Made by a program: the position numbers and the translations under genes. DNA of 64,000 nt, taken from positions 1 to 64,000 of the forward strand of contig NZ_PGFD01000002.1 in the NCBI RefSeq assembly GCF_002797535.1. Direction: 5' to 3'. Of this stretch, positions 27,131 to 34,453 are shown one piece after another. Source of the stretch: Chryseobacterium geocarposphaerae. GTDB taxonomy: Bacteria > Bacteroidota > Bacteroidia > Flavobacteriales > Weeksellaceae. The notes below the pieces were generated by a model. It worked only from the letters and a program-made list of their open reading frames with translations, made no database searches and had not been told where the DNA came from. How positions within the stretch are numbered: position 1 is the first letter of the stretch; each line of letters begins with the position of its first letter.

Positions 27131-28504
27131 TTATTTTTTAATGGATTCGTAATATAAAATCTTGGAAAGGAATGTAGCTTTGTTACTTTCCGTTCTCTCA
27201 TCATTAATTTTTGTTTTCATTTCCTTCGGAAAGGCCTGTTCCAACATTTCATCATTATAATTCAGGGAATGCAGGAATTCAAAATTTCCTTTATGATTCC
27301 TTATATTATATTGTGTTGCCATTCCGCCCCAGTTGAAATAACTGCAAACCAAAATCATTCCATAGAAATACCACAGCATCTGGTTGAACAGAAAAGCATT
27401 GGTTTTTTGCTTCTGAATTTTTATAAAAGTTACTACCAATCCAATAATACTCAATATTAAAAATGCGTAAACTCCCAGTCTTTTATAAGTTAATCCCAGC
27501 TGCTGAACATATTCTGTATTTTTAGCCATCGCAGAAAATATTAAAACCGCATTCAGAACGACCCATATTTTAGCAAGCATCTTTAGTATTCCTGCATTTT
27601 TATCAAAATTAAAAGCTCCTTTGAAATAGAACATAATTACTGCAATTGCCATAATAATGCTAAAAATAACCGAAACTACTCTTTCATGTGTTTCATCTGA
27701 AAGCTGAGAAGGGGTCTTTGGAGCTTCATAAAACTGCTCATAGTTATAAGTGAAAATAAAGAACACGAGCATTATATTTAATACTAAGAAAGTTATTATC
27801 CCGCTTGTTCTTTCCAGATCAAAGGTCATAAAGCTAAAAGAAGGCTTCTGAGGCTTTTCCTGAACCGAAAATGTATTATTTAAATAATGATTTTGCTTAT
27901 AGATAAATCTGTCTACTGAAAAATTCCAGAAATTGAACGCAATAAAGAACCCCAGAACGGCGAGTCCGAAAAAATCAAGAAAGTTGAAATCAAATTCAAT
28001 ATTGTCAAACAAAGTGGCAAAATGATCACTTCCATAGGTATAAATGCAGAAGAATACAATTATAAAAATGGCAGGAATAAGAATAATGGCTATCGTTTTC
28101 TGAAGCATACCTGAAGTATTGAATTTCGGAAGCCATTTTTCAAAGCTGAAAAAACGACAGAAAAAAGTAAAGAAATTCGTCACAAAAACCGGAACAATAA
28201 AAAGGGTTTTCAGTTTTCTTGTTTTTGATTTAAATCCTAAAAATAAAAGTGATGCCACAACTGCTAATAGTGACGGAAAATCCCGATACCAGGCAAAGGC
28301 GATACTGGACAAAATAGAAGTGACAAATAAAATATAAAACGTTTGGGTTTTATTTTTTTCCGGAGTTGCGAACAAAGCAAGCACTGCATAGACTATTCCT
28401 AGAATCCCAAGATTAACTCCAGGTGTTTCGCCATAAAAAAGCACTACAAAGAGTACGGTTGTAAAAAGGATAAGATGATACGTTTTCATAAGGTGAGTTT
28501 TCAT
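27131..28504 (-). CDS. DUF4173-type polytopic membrane protein
   Basis: Inner-membrane protein of 457 residues with about ten to twelve hydrophobic segments. The block LGLTYKRLGVYAFLILS near residue 340 is typical of the DUF4153/DUF4173 group, whose role is unknown to me. A second ATG five codons in could be the true start. It lies 11 bases after the Coq4-like gene and 3 bases before the lipoprotein, forming a compact unit of three genes of unknown purpose. Confidence 0.7.
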   Translation of the reverse strand: MKTHLMKTYHLILFTTVLFVVLFYGETPGVNLGILGIVYAVLALFATPEKNKTQTFYILFVTSILSSIAFAWYRDFPSLLAVVASLLFLGFKSKTRKLKTLFIVPVFVTNFFTFFCRFFSFEKWLPKFNTSGMLQKTIAIILIPAIFIIVFFCIYTYGSDHFATLFDNIEFDFNFLDFFGLAVLGFFIAFNFWNFSVDRFIYKQNHYLNNTFSVQEKPQKPSFSFMTFDLERTSGIITFLVLNIMLVFFIFTYNYEQFYEAPKTPSQLSDETHERVVSVIFSIIMAIAVIMFYFKGAFNFDKNAGILKMLAKIWVVLNAVLIFSAMAKNTEYVQQLGLTYKRLGVYAFLILSIIGLVVTFIKIQKQKTNAFLFNQMLWYFYGMILVCSYFNWGGMATQYNIRNHKGNFEFLHSLNYNDEMLEQAFPKEMKTKINDERTESNKATFLSKILYYESIKK

Positions 28505-28515
28505 AAAATTTTAGA

Positions 28516-29001
28516 TTAATAAAAAACCGGACTTTCTTTCTGCCGGAGAAAATCACTGAGGTTCTCAAAATTTTGCCACAGCAATTCTTCAAAATTCAGA
28601 TGATGAAATTCCTTCATATTTTGCCCTTTTCTGTATGCCCTGATATACATTTTAAAATATTCCGGAAGGATAACCGTTCCCAAAACAATGGCAGCCAAAA
28701 GATGTGCATTGAGTTTTCCGTTTCCCAACAGAAGGTACTGCATAGCAATTTCCTCTTCAAACTGAGTTCCTATTCCTGTGATCAAATGGTGAACGTCGTG
28801 ATTCTCCATTTTCGGAATCATTGAAAAGCCATGTTTCTGATAAAATTCGCCCAACTTTCTTCCTAAAGAATCTTTATGGAACTCCAGCAATTGTTTTTCA
28901 TTAAACTGCCATTTTCTTTTTTTCTTTTTAAAGTATGTTCTATAGAGCTTTTGTGTTCTATTGTAAACGAAGAGTAAAAATTTGACACGTAGTTTTTTCA
29001 T
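28516..29001 (-). CDS. Coq4-like protein with HDxxH motif
   Basis: Protein of 161 residues with a basic N-terminus. It carries HDVHH at residues 68-72 followed by eleven residues and Glu84, the metal-binding HDxxHx11E signature of the Coq4 family, and the surrounding MENHDVHHLITGIG is close to it. Eukaryotic Coq4 acts in ubiquinone synthesis, while flavobacteria use menaquinone, so the role here is unclear. It lies 11 bases before the DUF4173 gene. Family call rests on the motif alone. Confidence 0.6.
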   Translation of the reverse strand: MKKLRVKFLLFVYNRTQKLYRTYFKKKKRKWQFNEKQLLEFHKDSLGRKLGEFYQKHGFSMIPKMENHDVHHLITGIGTQFEEEIAMQYLLLGNGKLNAHLLAAIVLGTVILPEYFKMYIRAYRKGQNMKEFHHLNFEELLWQNFENLSDFLRQKESPVFY

Positions 29002-29016
29002 TATAACCGATTAATT

Positions 29017-29394
29017 TTAATAATATTCAACGAAATATCGCACTACAATAAGAATTGGGATTATAAAAGGAATAAATAGAGAAAATATAAATCCACTGTT
29101 GAAGAGATTAGTTCTAAATTCTTCACTATTATTTTTATTGAAAAAAACATCAACAAAATAACCTAGAAAGTAAAAGACATTGGCAAGAAGAATGAAGAAA
29201 AAATATCCTACAAATTGGAAGGACATTGTAAACAAGGTCACTTCAAAAGTGTCATCATAAGGAAAAATAAGAAGTTCACCTAAAAGCCAATATAAATTAA
29301 ATGATACAAAACCTGAAATTAATAGCCCAACATTATATTTAATTCTTCTATTAAACCACCACTTTCCAAGATTATATTTTTCTGATTTTACCAT
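29017..29394 (-). CDS. Hypothetical membrane protein with four helices
   Basis: Protein of 125 residues with about three to four transmembrane segments (around residues 22-42, 55-75 and 97-117), separated by a charged loop near FFNKNNSEEFRTN. No known domain is recognised. It is followed 15 bases later by the Coq4-like gene and preceded by another small membrane gene. Confidence 0.55.
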   Translation of the reverse strand: MVKSEKYNLGKWWFNRRIKYNVGLLISGFVSFNLYWLLGELLIFPYDDTFEVTLFTMSFQFVGYFFFILLANVFYFLGYFVDVFFNKNNSEEFRTNLFNSGFIFSLFIPFIIPILIVVRYFVEYY

Positions 29395-29405
29395 AATTGT
29401 TTATT

Positions 29406-29705
29406 TTAAAACTTCAGAATTGAAATTCCGATAAAAAAATAAAGAATTGCTATAGGAATATTTATACAAATAATTGCTGATGCCTTACAGCAAACATTAA
29501 ATTGAGATTTATTAAATAAGCCATAAATTAATAAGCATACTATTACTAATAAATTAACTGGCGTTGCAAATTGTAATAGTGTAAATCCATACGAAGCAAA
29601 ATCTTCATTTTTAGTAATTAAATATCCTAGTAAACATATATTTCCAAGCGCGAAAAAAAGTCCAAAAACTGATTTTCCGAAATAAACTACAGATTCATTT
29701 TTCAT
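29406..29705 (-). CDS. Hypothetical small membrane protein
   Basis: Protein of 99 residues with three transmembrane segments (about 12-30, 42-63 and 72-95) and almost no soluble part. No family is recognised. It lies 11 bases before the next small membrane gene, and together they look like a two-gene unit. It starts near the far end of the interrupted metallophosphoesterase. Confidence 0.5.
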   Translation of the reverse strand: MKNESVVYFGKSVFGLFFALGNICLLGYLITKNEDFASYGFTLLQFATPVNLLVIVCLLIYGLFNKSQFNVCCKASAIICINIPIAILYFFIGISILKF

Positions 29706-29714
29706 ATAAAAATT

Positions 29715-30554
29715 TTATGTTTGAGTTAAAGTAAAAACTGTTATTTCCGGACGAACCATAAACCTTACCTGAAAAGAATGTCCCAATGCACGGTTGATGT
29801 ACAACATTCTTCCGTCTTCAAGATCAATTTCACCAGAAATATATTTTCTGTTTTCTACGAGAAGAACTGGCGTTATTACTCCGGGAATCCGTCACTGTCC
29901 TCCATGAGTGTGGCCGCTTAGGATCCAGCCTTGATATCCATTCCACACATCCTTGTCACAGACATCAGGATTATGGCAAAGCACAAGATTCGCTTTTGAA
30001 GCATCATAATCTTTCATTACACTCATTGGATCAAAATTGGGAGACCACAGATCGTCGAAACCAATAAAATTTAATCCGTGAGATTCTTTCTGTGCGTTTT
30101 TCAGCATGACAATTCCTTGGCTTTCCAAAATCTGACAGGTAATTTCTGAAGAACCCAAATCTTTCCAATTCTTACCATAGTCATGATTTCCTAAAATTCC
30201 AAAAGTTCCCAACTTACCCATCACGGCATTGCCCATAACTTTTTTTAGCTTTTCATGATCTTCGGCATTCCCATGATTTACATAATCCCCGGTGTAAACC
30301 ACAAAATCAGGAGTAAACTGTTTCGCTTTTTGAAACGCTTCTATCAGGAAATGATAATCAAACCGTTCACCAACATGCAGGTCTGAAATCTGCATCAAAA
30401 CTTTCCCCTCCAGTTCTTTTGGCAAATTCTTTATCGGAAGCTTTCTCTGTACAAATTCCACCCAAAATGGCTCTATTTGCCAGGAATATAATACCGGAAA
30501 TGCTGCAATAATAGACAGTTGAAAAATTCTTTTTAAAAAATCTTTTCTATGCAT
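29715..30554 (-). pseudogene. Metallophosphoesterase interrupted by an in-frame TGA
   Basis: Calcineurin-like phosphoesterase, membrane-anchored at the N-terminus. From the ATG at 30554 the frame codes 220 residues with all metal motifs: SDLHVG (58-60), GDYVNHG (89-90), GNHD (122-125) and GHTHGGQ at the end. A TGA at 29894-29892 then stops it directly after GHTHGGQ. The same frame continues without a stop for 58 more codons (RIPGVITPVLLVE...FMVRPEITV) and ends at 29715, clearly the missing C-terminal beta strands. In relatives a Cys or another residue stands at this place, so TGC to TGA is the likely change. The catalytic part may still fold; otherwise it is a pseudogene. Confidence 0.85.
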
Positions 30555-30565
30555 ACATCTTTTTA

Positions 30566-30712
30566 TTAATTTCCAATAAAAGGTATCGGCAAAATTCCAA
30601 CAACCATTTCGAGCCCAATCAAAACTAAAAACAGAAAAAGGAAACAACAAATCAAAATAGCTCCTACAACTGCTAGCTGATTAAGTTTTTTCAAAAAAAT
30701 ATTTTTATTCAT
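30566..30712 (-). CDS. Small membrane protein, paralogue of its upstream neighbour
   Basis: Short frame of 48 residues with one long hydrophobic segment (about 15-36) and a C-terminal end VVGILPIPFIGN. It aligns with the tail of the protein at 30720, which ends in AVGIFGSPFAGS after a similar hydrophobic run. The likeness argues for a real gene rather than chance. It lies 7 bases after that gene and 11 before the metallophosphoesterase start. Function unknown. Confidence 0.55.
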   Translation of the reverse strand: MNKNIFLKKLNQLAVVGAILICCFLFLFLVLIGLEMVVGILPIPFIGN

Positions 30713-30719
30713 ACTCTTT

Positions 30720-30962
30720 TTAACTTCCTGCAAATGGGCTTCCGAAAATTCCTACTGCCAGTTCTATCCAAATTAAAAGAAGAACCAATAAAACAATTCC
30801 GCAAATGATTAATTTGGAAGAAAAAGATTTTTTGGAATTAACCACTAAACTGATAACGAAAGTGGTCCCAAAAAGCAGGATTCCGGCAATCACAAAATCC
30901 GGTAAAGACCAATTAAATCCTTCTACAAAAAGATTGCAGAAAAACGCCACTGCCAACAACAA
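30720..30962 (-). CDS. Small membrane protein, probably with a damaged start
   Basis: Hydrophobic protein with three transmembrane segments and C-terminus AVGIFGSPFAGS. The frame opens at a TTG (30962) for 80 residues, but the same frame is open further back to about 31004, reading E-N-T-K-T-N-I-L-I-F-A-V-P before this point. An ATG stands one base out of frame at 31006-31004 (ATGAAAAC); one extra G would put it in frame. So a one-base deletion near the start is likely. The upstream operator palindrome (31034-31050) shows that a promoter exists here. Confidence 0.5.
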   Translation of the reverse strand: MLLAVAFFCNLFVEGFNWSLPDFVIAGILLFGTTFVISLVVNSKKSFSSKLIICGIVLLVLLLIWIELAVGIFGSPFAGS

Positions 30963-31033
30963 TGCAGGAACAGCGAAAATCAGAATGTTTGTTTTAGTGT
31001 TTTCATAATGTAATATTTAAATTATTCTAAAGT

Positions 31034-31050
31034 ACTTTGAATTACAAAGT
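31034..31050 (-). promoter_or_regulatory. Operator palindrome at the small membrane gene promoter
   Basis: ACTTTG-AATTA-CAAAGT is a perfect 6-bp inverted repeat. Its right arm, read on the minus strand, forms the TTTG end of a -7 box. It shares a 25-base surrounding sequence with the site at 32641-32657. I take both as sites for the winged-helix regulator encoded at 31073-31363. Confidence 0.5.
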
Positions 31051-31072
31051 TTATAATTAAAAAAATTTGAGC

Positions 31073-31363
31073 TTATTTGCCTAATAGTTTTTCAAGTGCA
31101 TTTAAATGTTCGGTAAATGCCAATCTTCCAGTCTGCGTCACTCTGTAAGAGGTCTTAGGCTTTTTACCCACAAATTCTTTTTTTACTTCTATATAGTTCG
31201 ATTTTTCCAAGGCCGTACTATGGCTAGCTAGATTACCATCCGTGACATCCAAAAGGTTTTTCATTTCTGAAAAATCAACCCAGTCGTTTACCATAAGAAC
31301 AGACATAATGCCTAATCTCACACGACTTTCAAATTCTTTGTTGAGCTGATTTATTTTAATCAT
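31073..31363 (-). CDS. Winged helix-turn-helix transcriptional regulator
   Basis: Small DNA-binding protein of 96 residues. It begins INQLNKEFESRVRLGIMSVL and contains the helix-turn-helix stretch WVDFSEMKNLLDVTDGNLASHSTALEKSNYI (about residues 28-60, recognition helix near NLASHSTALEKS), followed by the basic wing VGKKPKTSYRVT. This is the type of one-domain winged-helix protein (PF13601-like) common in Bacteroidetes. Its start overlaps the stop of the upstream membrane gene (ATGA), so it is the last gene of a three-gene operon. The palindromes at 32641 and 31034 are likely targets, implying autoregulation. Confidence 0.8.
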   Translation of the reverse strand: MIKINQLNKEFESRVRLGIMSVLMVNDWVDFSEMKNLLDVTDGNLASHSTALEKSNYIEVKKEFVGKKPKTSYRVTQTGRLAFTEHLNALEKLLGK

Positions 31364-32016
31364 TTTAATTTAATTAATCTTTTACTAAAGCTGAAAAAAA
31401 GTATTATATCATTTACTATCCACAGATGTCCAATAGAAAATAATAAAGAAAGGATTCCTATCAAATAAAACCAATATCCTCTGGCTTCACTTTTTCTTTC
31501 TGAATAAAAATCATATACATTTTTTAAACTTAATTTTTGATTTCCACTCGAAGAAGTCAGACCTTTTTCACTTTCAAACTTACTTAATTCTCTAGTTTCA
31601 GTATTAAATAAAAAATATTCATCGGAAGACATTTTACCGAGAATCAAATCATTTCTTTGTTCTATTTCCGAAATATCTGATAAAAATATTTCTCCAGTAT
31701 TTTTATCCGAAATAGATCCATAATCAAGAATATCAATAAATAATAATTTATAGCTATTATTTAGCGGAACATACCATGTATCTCCAATTCCAATATCAAT
31801 TCCTTTTGTCTGGGAAATAATTGTCGAGCCAATAAAGGCGCAAATATACAAAGTATAAAACCCAATAAATGGTGCACAAAAAGCAAAAAATAATTTGCGT
31901 GTTCTTTTTTGTTTATCTAGAATAAAACTTACTATAATGACAGCAATAATTCCAATGATAAAACTTAGAATAAAAATTGCCATGAGATGAAATAATATCA
32001 CAAAACCTATCCCCAT
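31360..32016 (-). CDS. Hypothetical membrane protein in the winged-helix operon
   Basis: Protein of 218 residues with transmembrane segments near residues 5-30 and 42-65 and two near the C-terminus (about 178-215). The middle third is hydrophilic and exposed. No family is recognised. Its first base overlaps the stop of the preceding gene (TAATG) and its end overlaps the regulator (ATGA), so it is tightly coupled to both. A sensory or transport role linked to the regulator is possible but unproven. Confidence 0.6.
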   Translation of the reverse strand: MGIGFVILFHLMAIFILSFIIGIIAVIIVSFILDKQKRTRKLFFAFCAPFIGFYTLYICAFIGSTIISQTKGIDIGIGDTWYVPLNNSYKLLFIDILDYGSISDKNTGEIFLSDISEIEQRNDLILGKMSSDEYFLFNTETRELSKFESEKGLTSSSGNQKLSLKNVYDFYSERKSEARGYWFYLIGILSLLFSIGHLWIVNDIILFFSFSKRLIKLK

Positions 32017-32633
32017 TACTTATACTTCTTATGCATAATCAACCCATACACTACATGAAGCACCCCAAAGCCAATCGTCCATGTTACCAATCCCCACCCA
32101 AGAAAGAAAAGAGAAAAGAGTCCCAGTACAATCTCACAATATCCTAAATATTTAACATCGGTTAATGTATATCGCTCCGCGCTCACTAATGCCAATCCAT
32201 AGAAAATAAGAGTTGCAGGAGCAATAAATACAAAAAGATGGTGATACAAAAGTCCCAGGCAGAAAACTCCCCCCGAAACTAAAGGGACCGCAAAGGTAAT
32301 CAAAAGTCTTTTAGTAGTCGCATCCCATATTTTCAACCCTTTTCTGCGGCTTTTATTCGCAGTAAAAATATATCCGCTTAAAAGAGCTAAGGCAAGAATA
32401 ACAATCCCGGTAATAATTAACTCATTGACCAAACCTGCCTTAAAAACATTTCGCTGCCCGGCAAAATAATCAATTCCTTCACGCTGAAAAGCAAAGTACA
32501 CATATATAGCACCTAAAATAGCTGCCAATCCGGCAAATACTCCAGACAATCCGCTCAAAGAAATAAATCTTGAAGAACGTTCCATCATGGAACGGATATG
32601 AGATAAGTCTTCCTGATAGTTTTTTGATTCCAT
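32016..32633 (-). CDS. Hypothetical membrane protein, first gene of the winged-helix operon
   Basis: Protein of 205 residues with a short soluble N-terminus (MESKNYQEDLSHIRSMMERSS) and about five to six transmembrane segments, with GLSGVFAGLAAILGAIYVYF as the first. It resembles a family of uncharacterised membrane proteins found with winged-helix genes in Bacteroidetes. The longer frame to 32654 is rejected: the -7 box and operator at 32641-32659 imply that the transcript begins at about 32645, so ATG 32633 is the start. It is the first gene of the three-gene operon. Confidence 0.65.
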   Translation of the reverse strand: MESKNYQEDLSHIRSMMERSSRFISLSGLSGVFAGLAAILGAIYVYFAFQREGIDYFAGQRNVFKAGLVNELIITGIVILALALLSGYIFTANKSRRKGLKIWDATTKRLLITFAVPLVSGGVFCLGLLYHHLFVFIAPATLIFYGLALVSAERYTLTDVKYLGYCEIVLGLFSLFFLGWGLVTWTIGFGVLHVVYGLIMHKKYK

Positions 32634-32640
32634 ATAAAGA

Positions 32641-32659
32641 ACTTTGAAATACAAAGTTA
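32641..32659 (-). promoter_or_regulatory. Promoter and operator of the winged-helix operon
   Basis: The minus strand has TAACTTTG (32659-32652) as -7 box with TTTTG about 18 bases upstream. Over it lies ACTTTG-AAATA-CAAAGT (32641-32657), a perfect 6-bp inverted repeat. Binding there would block the start site. The gene start is only 8 bases away from the repeat, giving a very short leader. Confidence 0.55.
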
Positions 32660-32844
32660 AAATTAAATTTCAAATTTCAAAATATTTTTTTAAAATTTTC
32701 ATATGTTTTTATTAAGGCCTAAAGAAGAAGTTATACAAAGTACATTATCCGTGGAAATGACTGGAATCCCTTACTCTTGATTGGAGCAGATTACAATTAT
32801 ATGCCTTGATAAAGAACTTTCAAACGTTTCCTGAACAGGGTTTA

Positions 32845-32880
32845 AAGAATATAAAAAACCTTGCCTATTCAGGCAAGGTT
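32845..32880 (-). terminator. Terminator after the SusD gene
   Basis: A perfect 10-bp stem AACCTTGCCT / AGGCAAGGTT with a four-base loop, followed on the minus strand by TTTTTTAT. It lies 28 bases beyond the susD stop codon. Confidence 0.8.
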
Positions 32881-32907
32881 TAAAAAATATTAAAATTTGA
32901 ATAAGAA

Positions 32908-34443
32908 TTATAATGGGTTTTGTACAATAAGTGGATTAGCATTGATCTCTGCTCTAGGAATTAAATATTCCCATCTGTTATCTGTATTGGCAACAGTCAG
33001 TACATTATTAACAACAACTGAAGAATGGTTGGCTCCCGTTCTGTCTAATCCCTGATTTAATCTCTTAAGATCCAAGAATCTGAATCCTTCTCCCCAAAGC
33101 TCTATTCTTCTGCTGTTCAGAATTTCCGTGATATAAGCAGCACCTGTAGTTGTCGCACCTGTATAAGAAGGATTTCTATTAGTAGCAAGTGCATTGAACA
33201 CCACTTTTGATCCAGCTTCATCTCCCAGTCTTGCTTTAGCTTCAGCTTCGATAAGATACATTTCTGCAGCTCTCATATATGGAACATCCACTCTACTGTC
33301 CGAAGTGCTTACAGATAAGAATTTCTGACTTGTATATGGAAACTTTGAATATGTTGATGGTAAAGCAAGTGCAGTATGCTGACCAGTAGGATCAACCACT
33401 TTTGTTCTTACGTCCGTAGCCGGGAACATAGCAAAAAGTTTGCTGTTCATTGCCTTAGGCGCCTGTCTGATATTGGTTGAATTATAATTTCTAGACATGT
33501 ATGCTCCAAAATTTCCAAAATAATCAGTTTGGTCTGCAATAATGGTAGCCCCCCACATCCATTCACCATTACCTTCCAGGTTATTGAATCCTGCAGTATA
33601 TGTTGCATTATTCATTAATGGAAAGCCGGCAAAACCACCTGTTACCGCTTCTCTTGCTGACTTAGCAGAAGATGCAGCCAAAGCATAATTTCCTTGAGTT
33701 AAAGCAACCCTAGCTCTTAAACCTAAAACAACTCTGTCATTAAAGTGTGATTTTGTTAGTCTTGAGGTACTCAGTCTTGATAATGCTTCAGTAATATCAT
33801 TATTGATCTGAGTATAAACTTCTTCTACCGTATTTCTTGCCAACGGAACTTCATTCGCTACCAATCTGATAGGAACCCCAAGCTGACTGTTCGTTGTGTT
33901 AGGAACATATCTTTTTCCATAGAGTTGAACCAGCATATAGTAACTGAATGCTCTGAATGCATACGCTTCACCAATAGCCTGTTTTACAGTAGCAACGTCT
34001 GTCGCGTTTGCAGTGGGTACTGTTGGGCCATTTGCAATAACGAGATTAGCATTTCTGATCAAGGCATAGTAAAACTGGAAAGGATAAAAATCATTGGATC
34101 CGTTTTCATTTACCTGATCCTGCCATCTCACCGTTGAAACATACCAACCGTTACCGGTGGAAGGGAAAACCAAATCTTCTCCTAAGGCATCCATCATAAT
34201 CATGATTCCTCCCTGCCCGTTTTGTCCCTGGCTGTTGTTTTGCCTGTAATACATATCTCTATGCATACCATTAATAATAGCCATAAGGTTGGAAGCACTT
34301 GAATAAGCAGATTCCTCAGAAACTGCCGTTGTTGGATCTGTTTCCAGGTAATCACTGCTACAAGATGAACTTAAAGAAAGTACCAATAATGTTGTGGATA
34401 ATATTGCAATTCTTTTATATTGTCTTTTTATAATATTTTTCAT
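32908..34443 (-). CDS. RagB/SusD family nutrient uptake lipoprotein
   Basis: Surface lipoprotein of 511 residues that caps a SusC-type transporter and binds its substrate. The lipobox SSSCSS puts the lipidated cysteine at 28, followed by the conserved DYLETDPTTAVSEESAYS start and tetratricopeptide-like helices. The C-terminal RAAEMYLIEAEAKARLGD and RRIELWGEGFRFLDLKR blocks are hallmarks of the family. It starts 10 bases after the SusC gene. No glycoside hydrolase or sigma/anti-sigma gene stands beside the pair, so the substrate cannot be guessed. Confidence 0.95.
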   Translation of the reverse strand: MKNIIKRQYKRIAILSTTLLVLSLSSSCSSDYLETDPTTAVSEESAYSSASNLMAIINGMHRDMYYRQNNSQGQNGQGGIMIMMDALGEDLVFPSTGNGWYVSTVRWQDQVNENGSNDFYPFQFYYALIRNANLVIANGPTVPTANATDVATVKQAIGEAYAFRAFSYYMLVQLYGKRYVPNTTNSQLGVPIRLVANEVPLARNTVEEVYTQINNDITEALSRLSTSRLTKSHFNDRVVLGLRARVALTQGNYALAASSAKSAREAVTGGFAGFPLMNNATYTAGFNNLEGNGEWMWGATIIADQTDYFGNFGAYMSRNYNSTNIRQAPKAMNSKLFAMFPATDVRTKVVDPTGQHTALALPSTYSKFPYTSQKFLSVSTSDSRVDVPYMRAAEMYLIEAEAKARLGDEAGSKVVFNALATNRNPSYTGATTTGAAYITEILNSRRIELWGEGFRFLDLKRLNQGLDRTGANHSSVVVNNVLTVANTDNRWEYLIPRAEINANPLIVQNPL

Positions 34444-34453
34444 AATCTTAATT

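Noticed and set aside
29892..29894. TGA in the metallophosphoesterase as selenocysteine
   Set aside because: Other lesions in the same region include a TAA and frameshifts, no SECIS-like stem was obvious after the TGA, and selenocysteine is rare in this group. A nonsense change is simpler.
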